This document shows, one piece after another, positions 18,610-26,970 of a stretch of DNA of 64,000 nucleotides (positions within the stretch are counted from its first letter, which is position 1; each line of letters starts with the position of its first letter). Below the pieces are notes generated by a model. The model had not been told where the DNA came from, did no database searches, and saw nothing but the letters and a program-made list of their open reading frames with translations. The stretch spans positions 62,001-126,000 of the forward strand of contig CAVRQR010000001.1 in the NCBI GenBank assembly GCA_963723495.1, given 5' to 3'. Origin of the DNA: Gp6-AA40 sp963723495 (GTDB lineage: Bacteria; Acidobacteriota; Vicinamibacteria; Vicinamibacterales; UBA2999). The position numbers were made by a program, and so were the translations under genes.

Positions 18610-19974
18610 ATGAACACAGATCCGAGAGACGTGCTCGCGCAATCGCCGATGAGCCGACTGCAAATCGGCGTGGTGGGCATCACGATCGCCCTGAACGCGC
18701 TCGACGGGTTCGACATTCTTTCCATCAGCTTCGCCTCGCCCGGCATCGCCACGGAATGGGGAATCGATCGGGCCGCGCTCGGCATCGTGCTCTCGATGGA
18801 GCTCATTGGCATGGCGATCGGCTCGATCGTGCTCGGCGGCGTGGCCGACAAGATCGGACGGCGTCCGACGATCCTGGGATGCCTGGCGGTCATGTCGCTC
18901 GGCATGCTCATGGCGACCACCGTGACCGGGCTGGTCGATCTCTCGATCTGGCGGGTCATCACTGGCCTCGGCATCGGCGGCATGCTGGCCGCGATCAATG
19001 CCGTCGCCGCGGAATTCTCGAACACACACCGCCGGCACTTGAGCGTATCGCTCATGTCAATCGGCTACCCGGTCGGAGCGGTTCTTGGCGGCATCGTCGC
19101 GGCGTGGCTCCTGCGAGGCAACGACTGGCGGTCTGTCTTCTATTTAGGCGCGGGTATCACCGCGACGCTGATTCCGATCACCTTCTTCTTGATGCCCGAG
19201 TCCGTACACTGGCTTGCGCGCAAGCAGCCAGGCGGAGCACTCGAAAAGATCAACCGGGCGTTGGCGCGCATGGGCCATGCGGCTATCTCGACGCTGCCGA
19301 CCATCTCCGCCGACGTCCGCAATCGCTCGATGGCCGATCTCTTCGGGCCGGGGCTGATTGCAATCACCGTGATCTCGGCGACCGCTTACTTCTTCCACAT
19401 CACGACGTTCTATTTCATCCTCAAGTGGGTCCCGAAAATCGTCGCCGACTTCGGCTTTGCCGCCTCGTCGGCCGCTGGCGTGCTGGTCTGGACCAACGTG
19501 GGTGGCGCGCTGGGCGGCGCGACGCTCGGCTTCCTCACACTCCGGTTCGGGGTCAAGGGTCTGACGATCGCCGTGATGCTGCTCTCCACCGTCATGGTGG
19601 CGCTGTTCGGTCAGACACCACCCGAGCTGCAGCGACTCTCGATGATTTGCGCCGCGGCCGGTTTCTGCACCAACGCCGCCATCGTCGGCATGTACGCGAT
19701 CTTCGCGCAGGTATTTCCCACCCACGTGCGCGCCTCGGGTACTGGCTTCGCTGTCGGGGTCGGGCGCGGGGGATCGGTGCTCGCGCCCATCATTGCTGGT
19801 TTCCTGTTCGAGGCCGGCTACGGGCTGTCGACTGTGGCGCTGATGATGTCATCGGGATCGCTGGTCGCGGCGGGCGTCCTCAGCTTCCTGAAGCTCGAGA
19901 CCGATCAACCGGTCGCCGCCCGTCCGGCGCGTCATGTGAAAGCGACGGCGATACCGGCGCCCGGGCGATCGTGA
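18610..19974 (+). CDS. MFS transporter, AAHS-like (aromatic acid / H+ symporter) family
   Basis: 454 residues with 12 predicted membrane segments. The N-terminal half has the MFS signature between helices 2 and 3 (GGVADKIGRRPTILGCL) and the AAHS-like helix 1, ALNALDGFDILSISFASPGI, with the acidic DGFD motif. LLRGNDWRSVFYLGA and PESVHWLARKQPGGALEKINR before the central loop are typical of AAHS and related organic-acid carriers. The C-terminal half has VFPTHVRASGTGFAVGVGRGG, also family-typical. It probably imports a small carboxylic or aromatic acid with protons. No catabolic operon adjoins it, so the substrate is open. The frame is intact. Confidence 0.85.
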   Translation: MNTDPRDVLAQSPMSRLQIGVVGITIALNALDGFDILSISFASPGIATEWGIDRAALGIVLSMELIGMAIGSIVLGGVADKIGRRPTILGCLAVMSLGMLMATTVTGLVDLSIWRVITGLGIGGMLAAINAVAAEFSNTHRRHLSVSLMSIGYPVGAVLGGIVAAWLLRGNDWRSVFYLGAGITATLIPITFFLMPESVHWLARKQPGGALEKINRALARMGHAAISTLPTISADVRNRSMADLFGPGLIAITVISATAYFFHITTFYFILKWVPKIVADFGFAASSAAGVLVWTNVGGALGGATLGFLTLRFGVKGLTIAVMLLSTVMVALFGQTPPELQRLSMICAAAGFCTNAAIVGMYAIFAQVFPTHVRASGTGFAVGVGRGGSVLAPIIAGFLFEAGYGLSTVALMMSSGSLVAAGVLSFLKLETDQPVAARPARHVKATAIPAPGRS

Positions 19975-20001
19975 ACACGGAGTAATTCTGAATTCTGCAT
20001 T

Positions 20002-20872
20002 TCAAGTAGCGTCAGCAACGCGATTCACATCTACGCTGACCTGCAGCGTGTGCTGGCCACCGCCGAGGATCACACCCCGGATCGGGCTGACGTCGCTGTA
20101 GTCGAGCCCTCTGGCCAGCGTGACGTGTCCGGTCGACGGCAGCACATTGTTCGTGGGATCCACATCGATCCAGCCCACACCCGGACAGTGAAAGGTCAGC
20201 CATGCGTGCGAGGCATCGGCGCCAACGCGACGCGGCATTCCCGGTGGCGGAGCGGTTTCCAGATAACCACTCACATACAGCGCCGGTATCCCGAGCGCCC
20301 GCAGGCAGGCAATCTCGAAACGCGCGAAGTCCTGGCAGACGCCACGACGTAGCCTGAACACGTCGGTCAGCGCGGTCGCGACAGTCGTCGCGTCGGGATC
20401 GAAGGTGAAATCCGCGTGGATACGTGCGGTCAGATCGGTCACTGCCTCGAGCAGTGGCCGGCCAGCGGGAAATGACGGACGTGCGTAGGCCACGAACTCC
20501 GGCGCCGCGCGCAGCGACGGAGAATCGAAGAGCGCCTCGATGGCATCGAGCGGAAGCGACGCCTGATCGCCGGCCTGTTCCCATGATGGCGTGGCGGAGG
20601 CCTCGGGTGGCACCCGGGGCATCACACACACGCGGCAGCGAGAGGTGACTGTCAGACCTCGATGGGCACCTTGCATGGCAAAGAACGTCGCGTCATTGCC
20701 GAAATAGTCGGCATGGGTGGACAGCACTGCAGCACGCCGGTTCTACATCCAGCGTGTACTGCAGACGCGACTGATGCATCAGCACCCGCGGGCTGAGACG
20801 CGCCAGGTGGTGCGACACCGAGACCGACTCGGTGTACGAGTAGCGGGTCACGTGCTCGATGTCGTAGGTCAC
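20002..20872 (-). CDS. Transglutaminase-like protein (N-terminal domain plus core), one frameshift
   Basis: About 290 residues. The N-terminal part (VTYDIEHVTRYSYTESVSVS, HHLARLSPR, LQYTLDVEP) is the bacterial transglutaminase-like N-terminal region. After one frame break near 20730 the core continues with the catalytic triad: Cys in LRRGVCQDFARFEIACLRALG, His in DASHAWLTFHCPG and Asp in VGWIDVDPTNN. Start GTG 20872 lies ten bases after the stop of the ATP-grasp/alpha-E gene, so this is the third gene of a tight operon. Bacterial transglutaminase-like proteins of this cluster are predicted peptidases or peptide ligases, not protein crosslinkers. Probably cytoplasmic. Confidence 0.88.
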
Positions 20873-20882
20873 CGAAGAGACG

Positions 20883-23402
20883 TCAGCTGACACGGACCTC
20901 CGCGTGACTGAAGTAGTAATACGTGATGACGTCGGAGAGCCGGCGAAGATCATCAGCGGTCGCACGAAGCAATCCGTCGAGCTCGGGAAACGACCCGTAC
21001 TCGTCGGGCTGTGCTTGTACGTCGAGATCGGCGCTGGCGATCGCCTCCGACATGCGCGCGACGATCCGTTGCTCCTGGGCGGGAGATGGAGCTCGCTGGT
21101 CGCGCGGCAAATGGTCGACGTGATCGGCCAGTTGCGCGATCTGGAACGCCATCGACCGGGCATTGGTCGCATCGGCGACGAGCAGGTCGAGGACGAGTGC
21201 CAGCTGCGGCTGCGCGAAGTAGCGGCGGCGATAGGTCATCGTGCTGTCGGCGATCTCGAGCAAGGGCCCGAGCATTGCCTGGTGCGCCGATCCCGGCGAG
21301 ATCGACAGGGTCAACAGCGTCGTCATATTGGCGGCCCGTTCAAGCCGTCGGCCGATGTCGAGGAAACGCCAGCCGTGCCCGCGCGTCATGTTCTCCATTT
21401 CCATTCCGCTGAACGCCGCCAGATCCGTGATCATCCGGTTCAGATGCAGCAGGGCATCGTCGAGCTGAATGCGTCCGTGGCGAAGCCGGAAGTCCTGCCG
21501 CAGCTGGTTGAGAATGCGCCAGGTATCGATGGAGAGGCGATCCCGGACGTTCGAGGCGATGCGCCGCAGTTCCTCGAGCGTCTCGCGCATGGGACTGCCC
21601 GGGCCCGGCCGGAACAGCGAGGCGAGCAGCTCCTGTTCCAGGTCGCGCGCAGGCAGCGGCTCGCGCAGGGTCGCTGGCAGGAGTTCGAGCGCGACGAGAA
21701 ACCGCACCAACGCCGTTCGCTCCGGTGTGACCTCGCTCGCATCCTCGTCGGTCAGTCGCGTGACGACGCTGCGCAGCAGACGCACTGAGTGCTCCACACG
21801 TTCGGCGTGACGCCCCAGCCAGAACAGGTTGTCGGCGACACGGCTGGGCAGATCTCCCGATCGCCGTTCGCGCTGAATCCTGACGGTGGGCGGTGCGAGC
21901 AGCGACATCGGGCTGACGGGACCGTCGGTCAGGACCCACGTGTCCTTGCTGCCGCCACCTCGCTGCATCGAGACGATCGGCACCTCGGCGCTCGCGGCAA
22001 TCCGGGTCAACCCGCCGGGCATCACCGCATAGGAATCTCCAGCCGCGGCAACATACATCCGCAGCACCAACGGTCGCGACTCCAGCTTCTGACCATTCCA
22101 CACCGGGGCTGTCGAGAGCGGCATCTCGTCCTGTCCGACGAACTCCTCGGCGTTCGCCCGGATCTCGGAGACGAGCGCGGCACGCTGCAGCGGCGTCAGC
22201 GTGCGGCCAAAAAGTGGCTGACCGCTGATGGGCGGGAACGTGCGCTTGATGACCATCTGATCGAGGTGCTCGAGCACGAACCGGAGGTCGTCCGGGTCGC
22301 CGCACCACCGCGTCGGCACCGAAGGGAGGAGGAGGTCCTGTCCGAGAAGGGTACGACAGAGGCCCGGAAGGAATCGCGAGATCGCAGCCGTCTCGATCGC
22401 ACCGGAGCCGAGCGCATTGGCGATCGTCACGTTGCCGGCACGAGCAGCCTCGACCAGTCCGGCGACGCCGAGCGTCGAGTCGGCACGCAGTTCCAGCGGA
22501 TCGCAGTAACTGTCGTCGAGTCGCCTGAAGATGACGTCAACCGGCTGCAGGCCGTCGAGCGTCTTGATGAAGACTCGCCGATCCCGAACCGTGAGGTCTC
22601 CACCCTCGACCAGGGTGAAACCGAGGTAGCGCGCGAGATACGCGTGCTCGAAGTAGGTCTCGTTCAGCGGACCCGGCGTGAGCAGCACGACGCGCGGCGT
22701 GTCGCGCTCTGACGTCGCGAGCGCCGTCAGTGTGTCGCGCTGGGCCCAGAAGAAGGAGGCGAGCCGCTGGACCTGGCAATCGCGGAACGCTTCAGGCAGG
22801 CTGCGCGACAGAACGATGCGATTCTCCAGGGTGTAACCGGCACCTGAAGGCGCCTGCGTGCGATCGGCGAGGACCCACCATTGCCCGTCCGGCGATCGCG
22901 CGAGATCGACGGCATGCAGGTGGAGGTGGATGCCGCGCGGGGCCGCGATCCCATGACACGAGCGCAGGAAGCCAGGATTGCCAAACACCAGTGGCGCTGG
23001 CATCTGCCGTTCTCGCAGCAGATGCTGTGGTCCGTAGAGATCGACCAGGATCGAATTGAGCAGGCGTGCGCGTTGGATGAGCGCCGCCTCGAGCAGGTTC
23101 CACTCGTGGGGCGGGACCAGGAGCGGAATCATGTCGAGCGTCCACGGACGATCGACACCTTCTGGATCGCCGTAGACGTTGTAGGTCACGCCGTTGTCAC
23201 GAATCGTGCGCTTGGCGTTTTCCCAACGCGAGGCGAGCTCGTGCCGTCCGAGCGCTTCGAGCGAGCGGACGAAGGTGCCGTAGTGGTGCCTGAGTTCTCC
23301 GCCCCGATCGACCAGTTCGTCGTGCACGTGTCCGCGGGGTTGGTAGCCTGCGAGAAGTCGCCACGGTGTTGCAGGATCCGACAGATGCGTCAGCGACTCC
23401 AT
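20883..23402 (-). CDS. Circularly permuted ATP-grasp plus alpha-E domain fusion protein
   Basis: 839 residues, intact. Residues about 1-510 are a circularly permuted ATP-grasp domain of the DUF404/407 type: LGRHELASRWENAKRTIRDNG, LDMIPLLVPPHEWNLLEAAL, SGAGYTLENRIVLSRSLPEA, VEGGDLTVRDRRVFIKTLDG, ADSTLGVAGLVEAARAGNVT and GLTRIAASAEVPIVSMQRGG. Residues about 540-839 form an all-helical alpha-E domain beginning SRVADNLFWLGRHAERVEHS, with HGWRFLDIGRRLERAANM as a second landmark. ATG 23402 overlaps the TAA of the upstream gene (TAATG). The family is predicted to ligate an amino group to a carboxylate using ATP, working with the neighbouring transglutaminase-like proteins; no product has been firmly assigned. 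Confidence 0.92.
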   Translation of the reverse strand: MESLTHLSDPATPWRLLAGYQPRGHVHDELVDRGGELRHHYGTFVRSLEALGRHELASRWENAKRTIRDNGVTYNVYGDPEGVDRPWTLDMIPLLVPPHEWNLLEAALIQRARLLNSILVDLYGPQHLLRERQMPAPLVFGNPGFLRSCHGIAAPRGIHLHLHAVDLARSPDGQWWVLADRTQAPSGAGYTLENRIVLSRSLPEAFRDCQVQRLASFFWAQRDTLTALATSERDTPRVVLLTPGPLNETYFEHAYLARYLGFTLVEGGDLTVRDRRVFIKTLDGLQPVDVIFRRLDDSYCDPLELRADSTLGVAGLVEAARAGNVTIANALGSGAIETAAISRFLPGLCRTLLGQDLLLPSVPTRWCGDPDDLRFVLEHLDQMVIKRTFPPISGQPLFGRTLTPLQRAALVSEIRANAEEFVGQDEMPLSTAPVWNGQKLESRPLVLRMYVAAAGDSYAVMPGGLTRIAASAEVPIVSMQRGGGSKDTWVLTDGPVSPMSLLAPPTVRIQRERRSGDLPSRVADNLFWLGRHAERVEHSVRLLRSVVTRLTDEDASEVTPERTALVRFLVALELLPATLREPLPARDLEQELLASLFRPGPGSPMRETLEELRRIASNVRDRLSIDTWRILNQLRQDFRLRHGRIQLDDALLHLNRMITDLAAFSGMEMENMTRGHGWRFLDIGRRLERAANMTTLLTLSISPGSAHQAMLGPLLEIADSTMTYRRRYFAQPQLALVLDLLVADATNARSMAFQIAQLADHVDHLPRDQRAPSPAQEQRIVARMSEAIASADLDVQAQPDEYGSFPELDGLLRATADDLRRLSDVITYYYFSHAEVRVS

Positions 23403-26400
23403 TACAGCGGGGCTGCCTCGCCGGTGGCCATCACCGTGTGCCTCGCCGGACGTCGCAGATCGAGCGTGAACGGGAAATCAGGGTTTCGCTCTTCGGCGGG
23501 AATGACTGCAGACAGTGGAGTGTGCCCGCCGCTCGCGAACCGCGCAAGGCGACGGCTCTCGGCTTCGTAAGCGTTGACCGGAAACCGTTCGAAGTGTCGT
23601 CCCCCAGGATGCGCTACATGATAAACGCACCCGGCGATCGCGCGCTGGTTCCAGCCGTCCACGACGTCGAACACGAGTGGTGCGTGCACCGGAATCGTCG
23701 GATGCAGAGCGCTCGCCGGCTGCCAGGCGCGATACCGTACGCCGGCCACGAACTCGCCGGGCGTGCCCGTCGGGTGCAATGGCACACGGCGCCCGTTGCA
23801 GGAAACGGCATGACGCGAGCTGGTCAGGCCGGTCACCTTCACCTGTACGCGTTCGACTGACGAATCCACGTATCGCACGGTTCCGCCCGCGCTCGGTTCC
23901 TCACCCATCACGTGCCACGGCTCCAGCGCCTGGCGCAACTCGAGCCGCACCCCGCGTGCGGCGACAGCGCCATAGAGGGGAAAGCGGAACTCGACATGCG
24001 GCGCGAACCATTCCTCCCGAATCGGATAACCGGCCCGCTGCAAGTCGCCGATCACGTCATGAAAGTCCTGTGCGACGAAGTGCGGGAGCATGAACCGATC
24101 GTGCAACTCGGTTCCCCATCGAGCCAGCGGCACCTTATACGGCTCGTTCCAGAACGCCGCGATGAGCGAGCGCAGGAGCAGCTGTTGCGCAAGGCTCATG
24201 CGCGCATGCGGTGGCATCTCGAAGGCGCGGAGCTCGACCAGCCCGCGGCGGCCGCTGCTCGTCTCGGGCGCGTAGAGCTTGTCAATGCAGAACTCGGCGC
24301 GATGCGTGTTCCCGGTCACGTCGACCAGCACATTCCGAAACACACGATCGACCAGCCACGGCGGGCTGGTACCGTCGCGATCAATCTGCGTGAACGCGAT
24401 CTCCAGCTCGTGAAGCGCGTCGTTCCGCGCTTCGTCGACCCGGGGATGCTGGCTCGTGGGACCAACGAACATACCCGAGAACAGGTACGACAGCGAGGGA
24501 TGATTGTGCCAGTAGCCCACCAGACTCCGCAGGAGATCGGGTTTGCGCAGCAATGGGCTCTCACTCGGAGTCGGTCCGCCGATGACAATGTGGTTGCCGC
24601 CACCCGTGCCGGTGTGACGACCGTCGAGCATGAATTTTTCGGTTCCGAGGCGCGACTGACGCGCTTCCTCGTACAACGTCGTGGTGGCGGTCACGAGATC
24701 GGTCCAACTGTGCGCAGGGTGCAGGTTGACCTCGATCACACCAGGGTCGGGTGTCACGGTGAAAGAGTTCAACCTCGGATCGACTGGTGGCTGCTCTCCT
24801 TCGATGATCACCGGCGTACCCAACTCCGCCGCGGTCCCCTCGATGGCAGTGAGCAGGTCCAGGTAATCCTCGGTTCGATCCACCGGCGGCATGAACACGT
24901 GGAGACGCCCTTCACGGGGCTCGACACAGAGCGCAGTCCGGATGACGTTCGGGTCCGACTCGCCGCGGCGTGGAACCTGTTGTGCCTGTGTCTGCCGTAG
25001 CCTGTCGTCAAGATGGCCGTCACGATCGGACTGACGCGGGACTCGACCTTCGACGTACATCTGCCGCGGTGGCAACGGCGGGCGCTCGACATGCAGATCC
25101 TGTTCGTAGGTGTACGGGTAGTCCGTCGATGTCACCCACGGCAGCGAATCCAGCGGCAGCCGGTAACCGATTGGCGAATCGCCTGGAATCAGAAAGACAT
25201 GTCCGGGTCGCAGGAACCAGCGACCGCTCTCCCAGTGCCAGCCCGGGTTTGACGTCCACTGCCGCCGCAACGGCAGCGCATAGCCCACGACGCGATCGAG
25301 GCCCTGCTCGAACACGCGAGCCAGGCGCGCGCGCGTCTCTTCATCCGACAGTTGTGAGGTCAGCGGATCGACATTGACCGGGAGCCGGCGCTCACGCCAC
25401 ATGTAGTACCAGACGTCCTCATACGCCGGGAGGGCATGCGCAGGATCGACCTCGAGCCGCGCGGCGAGCGAGGTGATGAAGCGATGGGCATGATCGATCG
25501 TGTGCCCATAGCTCCGGCTGTCATCGGCCAGCAGGCACTCCTCGTTCCACATCGGCACCCCGTCGCGCCTCCACCAGCACCCGAGCGCCCAGCGCGGTAA
25601 TGATTCCCCGGGGTACCACTTGCCTTGACCACAGTACAGCACGCCACCGGGGGCGAAGTGCTTCTTGAGGCGACGCACCAGGTCGCCCGCACGCTCACGC
25701 TTCTGCGACCCGAGCGCCGCCACGTTCCACTCGGGAGCGTCCATGTCGTCTATTGACACGAACGTCGGCTCGCCTCCCATCGTCAGCCGGACATCCGCCG
25801 CCAGAAGGTCAGCATCGATCCGCTGACCGAGCGCCTGGATCTCCGACCATTGCTCGTCGGTGTAAGGCTTCGTGACACGTGGCGATTCGTGAATCCGCCG
25901 CACCTGCATTTCATGGGTGAGGACGGCCTCGCACTCGTCGAGCGCACCCGTCACCGGTGCCGCACTGAACGGATCGGGAGTCGAGGCGAGCGGCAGGTGT
26001 CCTTCCCCTGCCAGCAGGCCTGACGTGGGATCGAGGCCAACCCAGCCAGCGCCGGGCAGATACACCTCGGCCCAGGCATGGAGATCGGTGAAGTCGGCAG
26101 AGGCACCTGAGGGCCCGTCCAGCGACTTGACGTCCGGGGCCAGCTGAATCAGGTAGCCGGAGACGAAGCGCGCCGCAAGGCCAATGCGCCGGAGGATCTG
26201 GACCAGCAGCCAGCCCGAGTCGCGGCAGGATCCGCGCCGCAGCTGCAGTGTCTCTTCAGGAGTCTGGACGCCGGGCTCGAGACGAATGACGTAGGCGATT
26301 TCCTTGGACAGCCGGTAGTTCAAATCGACGAGAAAGTCGATGGTGCGCCGCGGGCGGCGATCGATCGTGCTGATGAAGTCGCCGAGCTCGCCGCCATCAG

Positions 26401-26764
26401 GACGGGCCTCGAGGAACGGGGCGAGATCTTTCGCGAGCCATGGCTCGTACGAGAACGGGAACTGCTCGGCCGCAGGCTCCAGGAAAAAATCGAACGGATT
26501 GAAGACCGACATCTCCGCAACGAGATCGACCTCGACCAGCAGTTCCGTCGCCATCTCCGGGAACACGACGCGGGCGAGGTAGTTGCTGTGCGGATCCTGC
26601 TGCCAGTTGATGAAGTGCGGCTTCGGCGCCAGGTTGAGCGAGTAACTCAACACCGGCGTACGACAGTGAGGCGCGGGACGCAGACGGACGATGTGTGGCG
26701 AGAGCGCGACTCGACGGTCGTAGCGATAGTGAGTCTTGTGATGGAGGGCGACGTGAATAGCCAT
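23402..26764 (-). CDS. Transglutaminase plus DUF2126 large protein
   Basis: 1120 residues, intact. Domains: transglutaminase N-terminal region (1-90, HYRYDRRVALSPHIVRLRPA), transglutaminase core (about 160-275) with Cys in LQLRRGSCRDSGWLLVQILRR, His in FTDLHAWAEVYLPG and Asp in WVGLDPTSGLLAGEG, then DUF2126 (about 290-1110), including VRLTMGGEPTFVSIDDMDAP, GKWYPGESLPRWALGCWWRR and HVFMPPVDRTEDYLDLLTAI, plus RHTGTGGGNHIVIGG. DUF2126 resembles glutamine-synthetase-like/ATP-dependent amidoligase folds in published comparative analyses. It heads a three-gene operon with the ATP-grasp/alpha-E and second transglutaminase genes, and is divergent from ppc. The 206-base gap upstream should hold both promoters, but I see no clear consensus. 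Confidence 0.93.
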   Translation of the reverse strand: MAIHVALHHKTHYRYDRRVALSPHIVRLRPAPHCRTPVLSYSLNLAPKPHFINWQQDPHSNYLARVVFPEMATELLVEVDLVAEMSVFNPFDFFLEPAAEQFPFSYEPWLAKDLAPFLEARPDGGELGDFISTIDRRPRRTIDFLVDLNYRLSKEIAYVIRLEPGVQTPEETLQLRRGSCRDSGWLLVQILRRIGLAARFVSGYLIQLAPDVKSLDGPSGASADFTDLHAWAEVYLPGAGWVGLDPTSGLLAGEGHLPLASTPDPFSAAPVTGALDECEAVLTHEMQVRRIHESPRVTKPYTDEQWSEIQALGQRIDADLLAADVRLTMGGEPTFVSIDDMDAPEWNVAALGSQKRERAGDLVRRLKKHFAPGGVLYCGQGKWYPGESLPRWALGCWWRRDGVPMWNEECLLADDSRSYGHTIDHAHRFITSLAARLEVDPAHALPAYEDVWYYMWRERRLPVNVDPLTSQLSDEETRARLARVFEQGLDRVVGYALPLRRQWTSNPGWHWESGRWFLRPGHVFLIPGDSPIGYRLPLDSLPWVTSTDYPYTYEQDLHVERPPLPPRQMYVEGRVPRQSDRDGHLDDRLRQTQAQQVPRRGESDPNVIRTALCVEPREGRLHVFMPPVDRTEDYLDLLTAIEGTAAELGTPVIIEGEQPPVDPRLNSFTVTPDPGVIEVNLHPAHSWTDLVTATTTLYEEARQSRLGTEKFMLDGRHTGTGGGNHIVIGGPTPSESPLLRKPDLLRSLVGYWHNHPSLSYLFSGMFVGPTSQHPRVDEARNDALHELEIAFTQIDRDGTSPPWLVDRVFRNVLVDVTGNTHRAEFCIDKLYAPETSSGRRGLVELRAFEMPPHARMSLAQQLLLRSLIAAFWNEPYKVPLARWGTELHDRFMLPHFVAQDFHDVIGDLQRAGYPIREEWFAPHVEFRFPLYGAVAARGVRLELRQALEPWHVMGEEPSAGGTVRYVDSSVERVQVKVTGLTSSRHAVSCNGRRVPLHPTGTPGEFVAGVRYRAWQPASALHPTIPVHAPLVFDVVDGWNQRAIAGCVYHVAHPGGRHFERFPVNAYEAESRRLARFASGGHTPLSAVIPAEERNPDFPFTLDLRRPARHTVMATGEAAPL

Positions 26765-26970
26765 GAACGCCTGAGTTCCCAGAAAGCGACGCAGTCTGCG
26801 TCAGATGATCGATGCCGTGGAGGCGTCGGGGCCTCGCCTGATCCTCGTCGGTATTGTTGATCTCGACTCCGCTCTCCGGCTACGCGCAGAATTGTCGGAA
26901 TCAGCGATCCGGTTCGACAGAAATGTCGGTCACGCGCGTGGGCGTCTTCTTCTATGCTGGCAGTGGCGGT

